39,376 nucleotides of DNA, from assembly GCA_019752575.1 (NCBI GenBank), contig JAIELW010000027.1:1-39376 (forward strand), read 5' to 3'. Source of the stretch: Xanthobacteraceae bacterium (GTDB lineage Bacteria; Pseudomonadota; Alphaproteobacteria; Rhizobiales; Xanthobacteraceae). The notes beneath the pieces are model-generated. The model did not search any database, was not told the DNA's origin, and worked only from the letters and a program-made list of their open reading frames with translations. This document shows, piece after piece, positions 8,422 through 17,964 of this stretch; position 1 is the stretch's first letter, and each line of letters opens with the position of its first letter. The position numbers and the translations under genes are program-made.

Positions 8422-9399
8422 CTATTTGCCGCCCGGCAACCGCTTCTCCAGCAAACGGTGAACAACCGGCGTCACCATGAGCGGCACCAGATAGATCGGA
8501 AACTGCGCGGCTGCGAAGTAGAGCCAGGTATGCTCCGGAAGGCTGGCCCCGGCGGCAGCGACCATCACGGCCATGTTGCGGTGGGCGGCTGAAAACCCGA
8601 GGGCGAGCGACCGCTCCGCGCCCTCGCGCCAGAACAAGAGCGACATGAAGGCGTAAAGGCCAATCGCCATGACAAAGGCGAAAGCTGTGAGTCCGAAAAC
8701 AAGAGCGGGCTCGCGGATGGCGCGCGCCGTAATTCCGTCCATCAAAGCGATCCCGAAGATCATCAAGAGGATCACGCTGACGCCGTCGATTACGCCGCCA
8801 TTGGCTGCAATTCGTTGCGGACCCGCGACGCGGCGCACGAGCAGAGCGGTCACGAAGGCGCCGCCGAGAAAGGCGAAAAGGCGGAGGCTCAGTTGTCCGG
8901 CGTCGAGATCGAGCGTGTCGCGCGCGAAGTTCAGCACAATGAGGGGGGCGACCATGGGGGTCAGTGCCGTGCACACGATCAGCACCGCGAGCGAGAGCGC
9001 CGCATCCAGACGCAGCAACGCGGAGAACGCGGTCGAGGAGAGCACGGGCGGAGCCGCGGCATACATCATGAGGCCGAGCATCAGCCCCTGGCCGAAGCGG
9101 TCGGGCATGAGCCATGTGAACAGGAGGCCCAGCAGCACCGGAATCACGATCATGATCCAGGTGCTGGCCGCGATGACTTTCAGCGGCGAGGCGAAGCGCG
9201 CGCGCAATTCCGCCGGATCGACGCGAAGAAAGGAGAAGACGAGCAGGAGGAAGATCGCCAGCGGAAAGGCCGGTTTCAGCGCGGCAGCGAGCGGGGGAAT
9301 TGCGATGCCTATGGCGAGACTCGCCGCCACGGCCCTTGTGCCCTGCCGGCCGAGCCATTCGAGACTAGATTTCAGGCCCATGTTTCGGACCCATGGCAT
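8422..9399 (-). CDS. Bile acid:sodium symporter (BASS) family transporter
   Basis: This protein of up to 325 residues has about nine or ten hydrophobic membrane segments and the BASS pattern. The paired halves contain [16 protein letters not shown] near residue 110 and [17 protein letters not shown] near residue 275, which correspond to the two discontinuous, sodium-binding crossing helices of this fold. The substrate cannot be read from sequence; relatives move bile acids, pantothenate, pyruvate or other organic anions. Two starts are possible, Met1 (9399) and Met7 (9381), neither with a good ribosome site. It ends 32 bp upstream of rpe on the same strand and could feed into that transcript. 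The 115-bp gap to the divergent oxidoreductase gene must hold its promoter. Confidence 0.85.
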   Translation of the reverse strand: MPWVRNMGLKSSLEWLGRQGTRAVAASLAIGIAIPPLAAALKPAFPLAIFLLLVFSFLRVDPAELRARFASPLKVIAASTWIMIVIPVLLGLLFTWLMPDRFGQGLMLGLMMYAAAPPVLSSTAFSALLRLDAALSLAVLIVCTALTPMVAPLIVLNFARDTLDLDAGQLSLRLFAFLGGAFVTALLVRRVAGPQRIAANGGVIDGVSVILLMIFGIALMDGITARAIREPALVFGLTAFAFVMAIGLYAFMSLLFWREGAERSLALGFSAAHRNMAVMVAAAGASLPEHTWLYFAAAQFPIYLVPLMVTPVVHRLLEKRLPGGK

Positions 9400-9514
9400 C
9401 CGGCGTGAAGAATTCCCATTCTTTCAGTAGTTTAGCGTTCGGGCGCGTTATTTGCCTGTGAATGACACCAAGAAGGGTCTAGAAACTGCCGAAATCAATC
9501 AATAGATATATCCT

Positions 9515-10768
9515 ATGGGTCAAAAGAAAAATGTAATCGTTTTCGGGGCCGGCATTGTCGGCATTTCAGCCGCGCTGCATCTGCAGAAGCGGGGTGTCTC
9601 GACCGTGCTCGTCGATCGCCAGGGGCCGGGCGAGGGCACCTCCTATGGCAACGCCGGCATCATCGAGGGCAATACGCTTTTCCCTTATCCGTTTCCGCGC
9701 TCGATCAAGGCGTTGACGCGCGTCGCCCTGAAAATGGCGACCGAGGCGAACTATCACGCCGGGTTTCTGCCCTGGATCACGCGGTGGCTCTGGAATGTGC
9801 GCAAGGCGACGACGCCCGAAGGGCTCGAACTCGCGGCGCGCATCATGCGCCCGCTGTTCGAGCGTTCGCTTGCCGAGCATGAAGCGCTGGTCGAGGCGGC
9901 CGGCGCGCAGCGCTACCTGCGGCATACCGGCTGGCTGCGCGTGTACCGGAGCGAAAACGCACTCCACAAAATGGCGAAGGAGCTTGCGCTCGCGGACGAA
10001 TACGGAATTCCTTACGAGAAACTTTCGGTCGAGCAGTCTTTAGCGCTCGAGCTGTCGTTGTCGCCCGTTTTCAAACATGGCGTGTTTTGGCCGAAGGCGG
10101 CGAGCTATTCGAATCCGCTCGGCGTGTCGCGCGCGTTTAACGCGCATTATCTCTCGCTCGGCGGCGAGAACGCGAAGGGCGATGCAAAAACCTTGAAGCG
10201 TGCGAACGGCGGCTGGTCGGTCACAACAGAGGACGGCGAAGTTCACGCGGAAGAAGCGGTGCTGGCGCTGGGGCCATGGTCGCCGGACATCCTGCAACCG
10301 CTAGGTGTCGATCTTCCGCTTGCGGTCAAGCGCGGTTATCACTGGCATTTCTCCGTGAAGGGGAATGCTTCGCTCACGCGGCCGGTACTCGATGCGGAAG
10401 TAGGATTCATTCTCGGGCCGATGGAGCAGGGCATTCGCATCACGACGGGAGCAGAGTTTGCGCATCGCGACGCCAAGCCGACGCCGGTGCAAATCGACCG
10501 CTTAATGCCCTATGCCAAACAACTCTTCCCGCTCGGCGAGCCGGTGGAGCCGAGGCCGTGGCTCGGTGCGCGCCCCTGTTTCTGGGACTCGCGTCCGGTG
10601 ATCGGCCGCGTTCCCGGACAGAAAGGCTTATGGCTCGACTACGGTCACGGCCATTCGGGACTCACGCTCGGGCCGGTGTCGGGACGGTTGCTCGCGGAAA
10701 TGATGACGGGTGCGGCGCCGTTCACGGATCCTGCGCCGTTTGCCGCGGAACGCTTCTCTAAAAACTAG
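9515..10768 (+). CDS. FAD-dependent oxidoreductase, D-amino acid dehydrogenase (DadA)-like
   Basis: This 417-residue protein starts with a dinucleotide-binding fold, VIVFGAGIVGISAALHLQKRG, and carries the DAO-superfamily hallmarks. GTSYGNAGIIEG follows the FAD motif, and the C-terminal PVIGRVPGQKGLWLDYGHGHSGLTLGP closes over the flavin. Best fit is a DadA-like dehydrogenase that deaminates D-amino acids and passes electrons to the respiratory chain, but other glycine-oxidase-like substrates are possible. No clear ribosome site precedes the ATG. Its stop overlaps the stop of the convergent P1 peptidase gene by 4 bp (CTAG shared). A peptidase of the DmpA family next door hints at shared use of peptides or D-amino acid compounds; that is inference. 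Confidence 0.85.
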   Translation: MGQKKNVIVFGAGIVGISAALHLQKRGVSTVLVDRQGPGEGTSYGNAGIIEGNTLFPYPFPRSIKALTRVALKMATEANYHAGFLPWITRWLWNVRKATTPEGLELAARIMRPLFERSLAEHEALVEAAGAQRYLRHTGWLRVYRSENALHKMAKELALADEYGIPYEKLSVEQSLALELSLSPVFKHGVFWPKAASYSNPLGVSRAFNAHYLSLGGENAKGDAKTLKRANGGWSVTTEDGEVHAEEAVLALGPWSPDILQPLGVDLPLAVKRGYHWHFSVKGNASLTRPVLDAEVGFILGPMEQGIRITTGAEFAHRDAKPTPVQIDRLMPYAKQLFPLGEPVEPRPWLGARPCFWDSRPVIGRVPGQKGLWLDYGHGHSGLTLGPVSGRLLAEMMTGAAPFTDPAPFAAERFSKN

Positions 10769-11748
10769 CGGCCGTATTTGTCTTGCCACGACGGCAGGCT
10801 GCCGGGGAAGGGAAGCGAGGCTGCTTCATAGACGCCGCGCGCGACCGCGCGGGCGAGACATTGCGCGGCGATTGCGCCGAGACGCGCGAGATCGCGCACC
10901 GGATCGTCGAGTTTTTTCTTGCATGTCGCTGCGGTGAAGACTGCGTCGCCGTCGAGCGGTGTGTAGACCGGATGAATCGCCATCGCGAGACCGGCGCCCG
11001 CCATGACGGCGAGACGCTTCGCTTGCGCTTTCGTCAGGATAACATCGGTCGCGACCAGCGCGATCGTCGTGTTCTGCCGCAAATCGCCCTTGAGCGCGAT
11101 TTCGATTTTCTGTTGTTGTTTGGGGAATCCACGGCCGCCGAATTCGTCGTTCTGTTCGAAGGCGGCTGCGAAGAAATGTCCCTCATCGCCGAATGTCACG
11201 CGTCCCGCGGCGTTGACCGCCGCAAGCGCTCCCACGACGTGGCCGCTTTCCGTTTGCGCTGACGCCGAGCCAATGCCGCCTTTCAGGTTCTGCGTGCTGG
11301 CGCCATGACCCGCGCCGGTGCTGCCGAGCCTGAAATCTTTCGCGGCATTTTTCGCCGCGAGATAGCCGAGATCGCGGTAGGGCGGGAAGCGGCCCCAGTT
11401 CTTGTCGCCGCCCGAAAAGAGATCGAACAGGATCGCACCGGGTACAATCGGAATGCGCGATGGGCCGACCGCAAAACCGCGGCCTTGTTCGGCGAGCCAT
11501 GCCTGCACGCCCGCGCCTGCGTCTAATCCGAAGGCCGAGCCGCCGGAAAACGCGAGCCCGTCGATGTGATCGACGGTGGCGATCGGATCGAGCAAATCAA
11601 GTTCGCGCGTGCCGGGGCCGCCGCCGCGAATGTCCGCGCTCGCCACCGCTGGCTCCTGGAAGATAATTGCGGTGGTGCCGCTTGCGATTTTTGTGTCGTC
11701 AGCGTGGCCGACCAGCACGCCTGCGACATCGGTGATCAGGTTTTTCAT
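10765..11748 (-). CDS. P1 family peptidase (DmpA / L-aminopeptidase D-esterase type)
   Basis: This 327-residue protein belongs to the DmpA family of self-cleaving N-terminal nucleophile hydrolases. The start MKNLITDVAGVLVGHA is the family opening. FSGGSAFGLDAGAGVQAWL and the conserved glycine-rich central region are recognisable. IALVATDVILTKAQAKRLA follows the expected position of the self-cleavage Ser/Thr, which I cannot pinpoint. Members cleave N-terminal residues, including beta-peptides and D-residue amides. The frame is open 36 bp further upstream, but MKNLITD is the conserved start. It converges tail-to-tail with the DadA-like gene. The product is probably cytoplasmic, since no signal peptide is seen. 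Confidence 0.87.
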   Translation of the reverse strand: MKNLITDVAGVLVGHADDTKIASGTTAIIFQEPAVASADIRGGGPGTRELDLLDPIATVDHIDGLAFSGGSAFGLDAGAGVQAWLAEQGRGFAVGPSRIPIVPGAILFDLFSGGDKNWGRFPPYRDLGYLAAKNAAKDFRLGSTGAGHGASTQNLKGGIGSASAQTESGHVVGALAAVNAAGRVTFGDEGHFFAAAFEQNDEFGGRGFPKQQQKIEIALKGDLRQNTTIALVATDVILTKAQAKRLAVMAGAGLAMAIHPVYTPLDGDAVFTAATCKKKLDDPVRDLARLGAIAAQCLARAVARGVYEAASLPFPGSLPSWQDKYGR

Positions 11749-11845
11749 GGCCGCGACTAAAACCCGCCGGGGTTTTCGCGGCAAGCATCACGATCCGGCG
11801 AGCAGGCTTGCGTCCTGCGCCGCACACGCGCATGAAGTCCACTAG

Positions 11846-12577
11846 ATGACCGAAGTTTCGCTAACTGCCGCGCTGATCGCGGGCCTGCTCAGTTTCCTTT
11901 CGCCCTGCGTGCTGCCGCTGGTGCCGCCGTATCTCGCTTATCTTGCAGGCACGAGCTTCGACGAGCTGGCCGCACGCAGGAGCGTTTCGCGGGTCGCGCG
12001 ACGGGAGATCGCGGCAGCACTTCTCTTTGTACTCGGGTTCTCGACCGTTTTCGTGGCGCTCGGCGCGACTGCCTCGGCGGTGGGAGGATTGCTGCGCGAT
12101 TGGTCTTACTGGCTCACGATTGTCGCAGGTCTCGTGATCATCGCGATGGGACTGCATTTCCTCGACGTCTATCGCATCGCGTTTCTTTATCGCTCGACAA
12201 GGCTGCAACCGAACGAGCCGGTCGGTTTGTGGGGCGCCTACGTGATGGGGCTTGCGTTCGCGTTCGGCTGGACGCCGTGCATCGGCCCGGTGCTTGCCGC
12301 GATCCTCGCGGTCGCAGCTTCCGAGCAGACGGTCGCGAGAGGAGCAGGGCTGCTCGCCGTCTATTCGCTCGGCCTCGGCATACCGTTTGTGATTGCCGCT
12401 TTCGCGCTCGATGCATTTCTCGGTTTCTTCGCGAAGATGCGTGCGAGGCTCGGCATGATCGAGAAGATCATGGGTGCGTTTCTCGTGCTCACCGGCATCG
12501 CTTTTCTCACCGGCTGGGTCACGACATTCAGCTTCTGGCTGCTCGAGATGTTTCCTGGGCTCGCAAAGTTTGGGTGA
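11846..12577 (+). CDS. ccdA: Cytochrome c biogenesis thiol reductase CcdA
   Basis: This 243-residue membrane protein has six hydrophobic segments and the two redox cysteines of the CcdA/DsbD-beta family: Cys21 in LSFLSPCVLPLVPPYL and Cys145 in FGWTPCIGPVLA. It carries electrons from cytoplasmic thioredoxin across the inner membrane to reduce periplasmic thiols, mainly for cytochrome c maturation. The length is that of the short CcdA type, without the extra DsbD domains. It is a single gene ended by a strong bidirectional terminator at 12662-12683 that it shares with the convergent binding-protein gene. Confidence 0.95.
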   Translation: MTEVSLTAALIAGLLSFLSPCVLPLVPPYLAYLAGTSFDELAARRSVSRVARREIAAALLFVLGFSTVFVALGATASAVGGLLRDWSYWLTIVAGLVIIAMGLHFLDVYRIAFLYRSTRLQPNEPVGLWGAYVMGLAFAFGWTPCIGPVLAAILAVAASEQTVARGAGLLAVYSLGLGIPFVIAAFALDAFLGFFAKMRARLGMIEKIMGAFLVLTGIAFLTGWVTTFSFWLLEMFPGLAKFG

Positions 12578-12614
12578 TTTTTTGCGCATGACCTTATCCA
12601 AAAACCGGCACCAT

Positions 12615-12633
12615 CCCCGGATCAAGTCCGGGG
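12615..12633. repeat. Small palindrome CCCCGGA-N5-TCCGGGG
   Basis: A 7-bp perfect stem with a TCAAG loop lies between the ccdA stop and the terminator. Its sequence matches a common alphaproteobacterial repeat half (GGATCAAGTCCGG), so it is probably a remnant of a dispersed palindrome. No T-run follows it, so it is not a terminator by itself. Confidence 0.6.
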
Positions 12634-12661
12634 ACATGCTTTTCGGGACCAGGCGCAAAAA

Positions 12662-12683
12662 AGCCCGCCGTTTCCGGCGGGCT
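12662..12683. terminator. Bidirectional intrinsic terminator between ccdA and the binding-protein gene
   Basis: AGCCCGCCG pairs with CGGCGGGCT over 9 bp around a TTTC loop. On the plus strand CTCTTTTT follows, which would end ccdA. On the minus strand TTTTTTGCGCC follows, which would end the leftward branched-chain amino acid cluster. The two converging genes stop 85 and 23 bp away. Confidence 0.9.
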
Positions 12684-12705
12684 CTCTTTTTCGATGTGAA
12701 GAAAC

Positions 12706-13815
12706 TTACTTCTTCAGTTCCGCGTAGGTGCCATCGGCTTTCCACTCGTACATGACGTAATCGGTGACGGTGATGTCGCCCTTGGCGTCATAGGAGATTT
12801 CGCCAAGCACGGTCTGCCATTTTCCGGCGCGGATGACTTCGGCAACCTTCTTCGGATCGACGCTGCCAGCTTTCTCGACCGCCGCCGCCCAGATCTGCAT
12901 CGCGGCGTAGGTGTAGAGCGTGTAGCCTTCCGGATCGATGCCCTTGGCCTTGAACTTCTTCACGACCTCGGCAGCCGCAGGGCGGTTGCGCGGATCGGAG
13001 CCGAAGGTCATCAACACGCCGCCGGCGTGCTGGCCGGTAATCGCTGCGAACTGCTTGTCCGCGAGCGCATCGCCTGCCATCAAGAGCGTCTTCATGCCCT
13101 GGTCGCGCATCTGGCGAAGGATCAAGCCGGACTCAGTGTGATAGCCGCCGACGAAGACGACATCGATGTCAGCCGCCTTCATGCGTGAGACGATCGCGGT
13201 GAAGTCCTTGTCGCCCTGCGTATAGGATTCGCGCATCGCTTCGGTGACGCCGAGCGCGTTCAACGCCTTCTTCGTTTCGTTCGCGAGACCGGCGCCGTAA
13301 GTCGATTTGTCGTCGAGGATCGCGATCTTCTTGCCCTTGAAATTGTCGGCAAGATATTTGCCCGCGAGCGCGCCCTGCTGGTCGTCGCGGCCGCAGGTGC
13401 GGAACACGTTCCAGAGCTTGCGCTCGGTGAAGGTCGGGTTTGTTGAAGCCGGCGTGATCTGCAGGACATTGCCTTCCGCGTAAGCTTCCGACGCCGGGAT
13501 CGAAGACGACGAGCAGAAGTGGCCGAAAACGACCGGCACGCGCTGACCGGTTAGACGGTCGGCGGTGGCACGGGCCTGCTTCGGGTCGCAGGCGTCGTCG
13601 CCGATGACGAGCTTGAGCTGCTGCTTCAAAACGCCGCCAGCCGCATTGATGTCTTCGAGCGCGAGCGTCGCGCCGTTCCTGAGTTGCTCGCCGAAGGACG
13701 CATACTGGCCGGTCATCGGACCGGCGACGCCGACGGTGAGCTGGGCGTGTGCCGACGTGCCTGCCGCGAGCAAGGTAGCGGCAGCAAACAAGCCAACGAG
13801 ACGTGCGCTTTTCAT
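12706..13815 (-). CDS. Branched-chain amino acid ABC transporter substrate-binding protein
   Basis: This 369-residue protein has a signal peptide (MKSARLVGLFAAATLLAAGTSAHA, cleavage after AHA) and a type I periplasmic-binding fold. The N-terminal VGVAGPMTGQYASFGEQLRNGA and LVIGDDACDPKQARATADRL are typical of LivK/LivJ, and the hinge continues to YTLYTYAAMQIWAAAVEKAG. It captures leucine, isoleucine, valine or related amino acids and delivers them to LivHM. It lies 108 bp downstream of livF as the last gene of the cluster. Binding proteins are usually needed in excess, and the gap may hold a separate promoter, though none is obvious. Gene-level specificity (LivJ versus LivK) cannot be told. 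Confidence 0.94.
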   Translation of the reverse strand: MKSARLVGLFAAATLLAAGTSAHAQLTVGVAGPMTGQYASFGEQLRNGATLALEDINAAGGVLKQQLKLVIGDDACDPKQARATADRLTGQRVPVVFGHFCSSSSIPASEAYAEGNVLQITPASTNPTFTERKLWNVFRTCGRDDQQGALAGKYLADNFKGKKIAILDDKSTYGAGLANETKKALNALGVTEAMRESYTQGDKDFTAIVSRMKAADIDVVFVGGYHTESGLILRQMRDQGMKTLLMAGDALADKQFAAITGQHAGGVLMTFGSDPRNRPAAAEVVKKFKAKGIDPEGYTLYTYAAMQIWAAAVEKAGSVDPKKVAEVIRAGKWQTVLGEISYDAKGDITVTDYVMYEWKADGTYAELKK

Positions 13816-13923
13816 AGTTTCTCCCTCTGAAACAAAGCGATGTTACGGGTTGGTATCTCCCCATTCTTGGCGGGAATCCGTGAGTTGTCACGGGTTTTTA
13901 TGCGGGTGTTACGCGCCGTATTT

Positions 13924-14646
13924 CTACCGGCCACCTTCGAGGTATGCACTGCGGACTTCCGGACGTTCCAAGAGTTCGCGCCCCGTTCCTTGCAATGCGA
14001 TACGGCCGTTGACCATGACGTAGCCGCGATGCGCGAGCTTCAGCGCATGAAACGCATTCTGCTCGACTAAAAAGATGGTGAGTTTTTCGCGCTGGTTCAG
14101 ATCGCGGATCGCTGAAAAGATTTGCCGGACGATGAGAGGGGCGAGCCCGAGCGAGGGTTCGTCCAGAAGCAGCAGGCGAGGGCGGCTCATCAGCGCGCGG
14201 CCGATCGCAAGCATCTGCTGCTCGCCACCCGAGAGCGTGCCGCCGCGCTGGGTGCTACGCTGCTCCAGAATCGGAAACAACGAATAGACGCGGGCAAGAT
14301 CGTTCCTGAAGTCGCCGCCTTCGGCGGTGGCGGCACCCATCTGCAAATTCTCGAACACCGTCATGCGCGGGAAGATGCGGCGGCCTTCCGGCGACTGGGC
14401 GATCTTCATGCGCATGATTTCGTAGGTCGGGAGATCCGTAATGTCGCGGCCTTCAAAAATAATACTGCCCTCGCGCGCCTGTGGATTGCCGCAGATCGTC
14501 ATCATCAGCGTGGATTTACCGGCCCCGTTCGCACCGATGATGGTGACGATCTCGCCGGGCATGATCTCGACGTCGATGCCCTTGAGCGCGGCAATGCTGC
14601 CGTAAAATGCGGAAACGCCCTTGATCGAAAGCAGCGGCTCGGTCAC
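13924..14646 (-). CDS. livF: Branched-chain amino acid ABC transporter ATPase LivF
   Basis: This 240-residue ABC ATPase has Walker A GANGAGKSTL, the Q-loop region, the signature LSGGEQQMLAIGRAL, Walker B LLLLDEPSLGLAPL and the switch His region VEQNA. VSAFYGSIAALKGIDVEI near the start and the short C-terminus are the LivF pattern. The start is GTG at 14646 and overlaps the livG stop by 4 bp (GTGA). The frame remains open upstream to 14946, but that part is out of register with the family. It pairs with LivG to power the LivHM permease. Confidence 0.95.
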   Translation of the reverse strand: MTEPLLSIKGVSAFYGSIAALKGIDVEIMPGEIVTIIGANGAGKSTLMMTICGNPQAREGSIIFEGRDITDLPTYEIMRMKIAQSPEGRRIFPRMTVFENLQMGAATAEGGDFRNDLARVYSLFPILEQRSTQRGGTLSGGEQQMLAIGRALMSRPRLLLLDEPSLGLAPLIVRQIFSAIRDLNQREKLTIFLVEQNAFHALKLAHRGYVMVNGRIALQGTGRELLERPEVRSAYLEGGR

Positions 14647-15479
14647 AGGCCTACCTCCGCTTCGACGGCTTCGACCGCGTCCTCTTCGACGCCGAGATAG
14701 GCGGCAATCACCTTCTGGTCGTTGCGGATGAAATCCGGCGTGCCTTCGGAGATTTTCTTGCCGTGATCGAGCACCACGACGTGATCCGAGATTTCCATGA
14801 CGACATTCATGTCGTGTTCGATGAGCAAGATCGAAGTCCTGGTCTCGTTCTTGATCGAGCGCAGTAGCGTATTGAGTTCGTCGGACTCGCGCGGGTTCAG
14901 GCCGGCAGCGGGCTCGTCGAGACAGAGCAGCACGGGTTTCGTGCACATCGCGCGGGCAATTTCCAGGCGACGCTGCGCGCCATAGGGCAGGCTGCCGGCA
15001 GGGTCGTCGGCGCGCTCTGTGAGTCGCGTCTTTTCCAGCCAGTGTCGCGCAAGATCGATCGCTTCGCGCTCGGCATTGCGATAGCCCGGCAACCCGAACA
15101 GACCGAAGACCGTGTAGCCCGAAGCGCGCATCAACATATTGTGCTGGGCCACCAGAAGGTTCTCGAGCGCGGTCATGCCGGCAAAGAGGCGAATGTTCTG
15201 GAAGGTGCGCGCGACATGAACGTTCCGCGCGATCTTGAAGTCAGGAAGTTTTTCCAGTGCAAAGCTGTCGCCGTCGTCGTGTGTGACGCGGATGCCGCCG
15301 GAAGTCGGCTCGTAGAATCCGGTGATGCAGTTAAAGACGGTGGTCTTGCCGGCGCCGTTCGGGCCGATCAGCGCGGTGATGTCGCCGCGTTTCGCGTTGA
15401 ACGAAAGACTGTCGACGGCGAGCAACCCCCCGAAGCGCATGGTCAGTTGGTCGAGCGAAAGGATCGGTGCGTTCGTCAT
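14643..15479 (-). CDS. livG: Branched-chain amino acid ABC transporter ATPase LivG
   Basis: This 278-residue ABC ATPase has Walker A GPNGAGKTTVFNCITG, the signature-loop region AGSLPYGAQRRLEIARA (a LivG-type LPYG in place of LSGG), Walker B VLLCLDEPAAGLNP and the H-loop LLIEHDMNVVM. LTMRFGGLLAVDSLSF at the N-terminus and the long C-terminal segment are the LivG features that separate it from LivF. Its start overlaps the livM stop by one base (TGATG), and its end overlaps livF by 4 bp, so the four genes are tightly coupled. It has about 20 extra acidic residues at the C-terminus (GVEEDAVEAVEAEVGL). Confidence 0.95.
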   Translation of the reverse strand: MTNAPILSLDQLTMRFGGLLAVDSLSFNAKRGDITALIGPNGAGKTTVFNCITGFYEPTSGGIRVTHDDGDSFALEKLPDFKIARNVHVARTFQNIRLFAGMTALENLLVAQHNMLMRASGYTVFGLFGLPGYRNAEREAIDLARHWLEKTRLTERADDPAGSLPYGAQRRLEIARAMCTKPVLLCLDEPAAGLNPRESDELNTLLRSIKNETRTSILLIEHDMNVVMEISDHVVVLDHGKKISEGTPDFIRNDQKVIAAYLGVEEDAVEAVEAEVGL

Positions 15480-16900
15480 CAGCCGCGACCCTCCGCGACA
15501 TGCTCGACCGAAATCTTCTTGCGTTCCTTGAGATAAGCCGTGGGTTCGCGCGTCGAGACGAGGCCGCGCGGACGCCAGACCATAATGCCGACCATTGCGA
15601 AGCCGAAGATCACGAGACGGAATTGCTCGAACTCGCGAAACAGCTCGAAGCTAGCGGTCATCACGGTCGCGGCGACCGCCACGCCGATCTGCGAGCCCAT
15701 ACCGCCCAAGACGACGATCGCAAGGATCAGCGCAGACTCCGGGAACGTGAAGGAGTCCGGGCTGATGAAGCCCTGGCGGGTCGCGAAGAAGGCGCCTGCA
15801 AACCCACCGAACATCGCGCCGATGGCGAATGCCGTCAGCTTCGTATTGGTCGGATTGATGCCGAGCGAACGCACCGCGATTTCGTCTTCGCGCAATGCCT
15901 CCCAGGCGCGGCCGACCGGCAATTTGCGAAGCCGGATCGTTACCCAGTTCGTGATCAGCGCGAGCGCGAGGATCACGTAAAACAGAAACACCGTGCGATG
16001 CGTTGGATCGAATTCAAGCCCGAAGGTCGCGGCGAAGCCGGCTTCGGTCGGGTTGAACGGAATTCCGAAGAAGGTCGCGCGCGGAATGGAGCCGATGCCG
16101 TTCGGCCCATTGGTGAGCGAGATCCAGTTGAGCAGCACGATGCGGACGATTTCGCCGAACGCGAGCGTGACGATTGCGAGATAGTCGCCGCGCAGACGCA
16201 GCACCGGAAAGCCGAGCAGAACTCCGAAGAAGGCTGCGAATAGGCCTGCGAGCGGCAGGCAAACCCAGAACGACCAGCCATAGGCCTGCGCGATGATCGC
16301 ATAGGAATACGCGCCGACCGCGTAGAATGCGACGTAACCGAGATCGAGCAATCCGGCGAGGCCGACGACGATGTTCAGGCCCCAGCCGAGCATCACATAA
16401 GTAAGAATGATGATCGCGATGCCGAGGTAATAGGGGTTGCTGTAGAACGTGACCGGAAACAGCACCGCAAAAACGAGCAGCGCCGCACTAAACCCGAAGC
16501 GCACGCCGATGAATGTCGTGGCGACGATAATCAGGGCCAGCGGCCAGGACTGCGGTGCGTAATAGATACGGCTTGCGGCGACGGCGAACATTAGCGCTAC
16601 AAGTTGCCATTTATATCGTGCAGCGAAGGCACAGATTGCAAACCAGAGCTTGCCGAGCCAATGGCGCAGCGCCGGCGCATTGTAATAAAGCAGCGAAATC
16701 AGGAAGCGTCCGACGAAAACCATGCCGACGATGCTTGCAAGCAGCACCGGACGTTGCCTCAGTTGCAAGGGTCCGCGAGAGTCGTCCGTGAGAAAACCAA
16801 GCAGCAGTATGAACAAGCCGAAGGCGACGATGCCCGCGATCAGCGCATCTTTCAGCGCGTGCGAGAGCACCGAAGATTTTCCGGTTTTTTCCGCGCTCAT
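15479..16900 (-). CDS. livM: Branched-chain amino acid ABC transporter permease LivM
   Basis: This 473-residue inner-membrane protein is a long-form LivM. About 140 N-terminal residues with three or four extra membrane helices precede the permease core. The core is recognised by YVMLGWGLNIVVGLAGLLDLGYVAFYAVGAY, GDYLAIVTLAFGEIVRIVLLN, and the cytoplasmic coupling loop RAWEALREDEIAVRSLGINPTNTKLTAFAIGA. It forms the channel together with LivH, whose gene overlaps its start by 4 bp. The end, LKERKKISVEHVAEGRG, is charged and cytoplasmic. Confidence 0.94.
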   Translation of the reverse strand: MSAEKTGKSSVLSHALKDALIAGIVAFGLFILLLGFLTDDSRGPLQLRQRPVLLASIVGMVFVGRFLISLLYYNAPALRHWLGKLWFAICAFAARYKWQLVALMFAVAASRIYYAPQSWPLALIIVATTFIGVRFGFSAALLVFAVLFPVTFYSNPYYLGIAIIILTYVMLGWGLNIVVGLAGLLDLGYVAFYAVGAYSYAIIAQAYGWSFWVCLPLAGLFAAFFGVLLGFPVLRLRGDYLAIVTLAFGEIVRIVLLNWISLTNGPNGIGSIPRATFFGIPFNPTEAGFAATFGLEFDPTHRTVFLFYVILALALITNWVTIRLRKLPVGRAWEALREDEIAVRSLGINPTNTKLTAFAIGAMFGGFAGAFFATRQGFISPDSFTFPESALILAIVVLGGMGSQIGVAVAATVMTASFELFREFEQFRLVIFGFAMVGIMVWRPRGLVSTREPTAYLKERKKISVEHVAEGRG

Positions 16901-17814
16901 ACTTTCTCGACTTCCGGGCGGCCGAGAATGCCGGTCGGCATGAAGATCAGGACGACGATCAGAATAGAGAAGGCGGCGACGTCCTTATATTGAACCGAGA
17001 AATAGGCCGACCAGTAGGTCTCGATCAACCCGATCAAGAGGCCGCCGAGCATCGCACCGGGCAACGAGCCGATGCCACCGAGCACCGCCGCGGTGAAGGC
17101 TTTGACACCGGCGACGAAACCGATGTGGAAGTCGATCACGCCGTAATAGAGCAGGTACATAATTCCTGCGACCGACGCGAGCGCGGCGCCGATCAGGAAG
17201 GTGAGCGCAATGGTGCGGTTGGTATCGACGCCCAAGAGCGCCGCCATCTTCAAATCCTGTTCGCAGGCGCGCATGTCGCGGCCGAGGGAAGTCGAGGAAA
17301 CGATCCATGAGAAACCGCTCATCAAGGCGAGCGTCGTCAGGATGATCAGGATCTGGATGTTGGAAATCTGCACGACGAAACGGTTGCCGAGATCGAGGAC
17401 CGTATGCACGCCGGTGATCAGCGGCTGCAAGGTCTTCACGCGCGCGCCCTGGGCAAGCTGCACGTAGTTCTGCAGCACGATCGACATGCCGATCGCGGAG
17501 ATCAGCGGCGCAAGGCGGAACGAGCCGCGCAGCGGGCGATAGGCGATGCGCTCGACCGCCCAGCCGTAAAGCGACGTCAGTAGCATCGCGATGATCAGAA
17601 CGAGAAAAAGGGCGAGCGGAATTGCGGTAATCCCGATTGCGACGAGGATCAGAAACGCAATCAGCGCCACGAAGGCGCCGACCATGAAAATATCGCCATG
17701 GGCGAAATTGATCATGCCGATGATCCCGTAGACCATCGTGTAGCCGATCGCGACGAGGCCATAGATCGAGCCCAGCGCGAGGCCGTTGATCAATTGCTGG
17801 AGGAAATACTCCAT
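16897..17814 (-). CDS. livH: Branched-chain amino acid ABC transporter permease LivH
   Basis: This 305-residue protein has about eight membrane segments and the LivH hallmarks. NGLALGSIYGLVAIGYTMVYGIIGMINFAHGD near the N-terminus is characteristic, as is the coupling loop near RACEQDLKMAALLGVDTNRTIALTF. GGIGSLPGAMLGGLLIGLIE lies near the end. It is the first gene of the leftward livH-M-G-F-binding-protein cluster. The 150-bp stretch upstream of its start must contain its promoter and also runs into the EcfG-like promoter of the divergent small gene. Confidence 0.95.
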   Translation of the reverse strand: MEYFLQQLINGLALGSIYGLVAIGYTMVYGIIGMINFAHGDIFMVGAFVALIAFLILVAIGITAIPLALFLVLIIAMLLTSLYGWAVERIAYRPLRGSFRLAPLISAIGMSIVLQNYVQLAQGARVKTLQPLITGVHTVLDLGNRFVVQISNIQILIILTTLALMSGFSWIVSSTSLGRDMRACEQDLKMAALLGVDTNRTIALTFLIGAALASVAGIMYLLYYGVIDFHIGFVAGVKAFTAAVLGGIGSLPGAMLGGLLIGLIETYWSAYFSVQYKDVAAFSILIVVLIFMPTGILGRPEVEKV

Positions 17815-17964
17815 CTACCTAATTCCGCACTTCTGCCGGTGCGGTCCCTTGCCCTTCAGCGAAACTAGCTTGAAGCGCGGCCTACCGACAAATCGCCGGC
17901 CGCTATTTCCATTCACGGTTGCGCGCACATTCGCCGCAGGATGCAAAACCCGTGAAAGTTCCGG

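Noticed and set aside
8390-9358. Long upstream extension of the rpe frame
   Set aside because: The extension is antisense-free but out of frame with the transporter gene on the same strand, which has clear membrane segments; rpe similarity begins at 8389.
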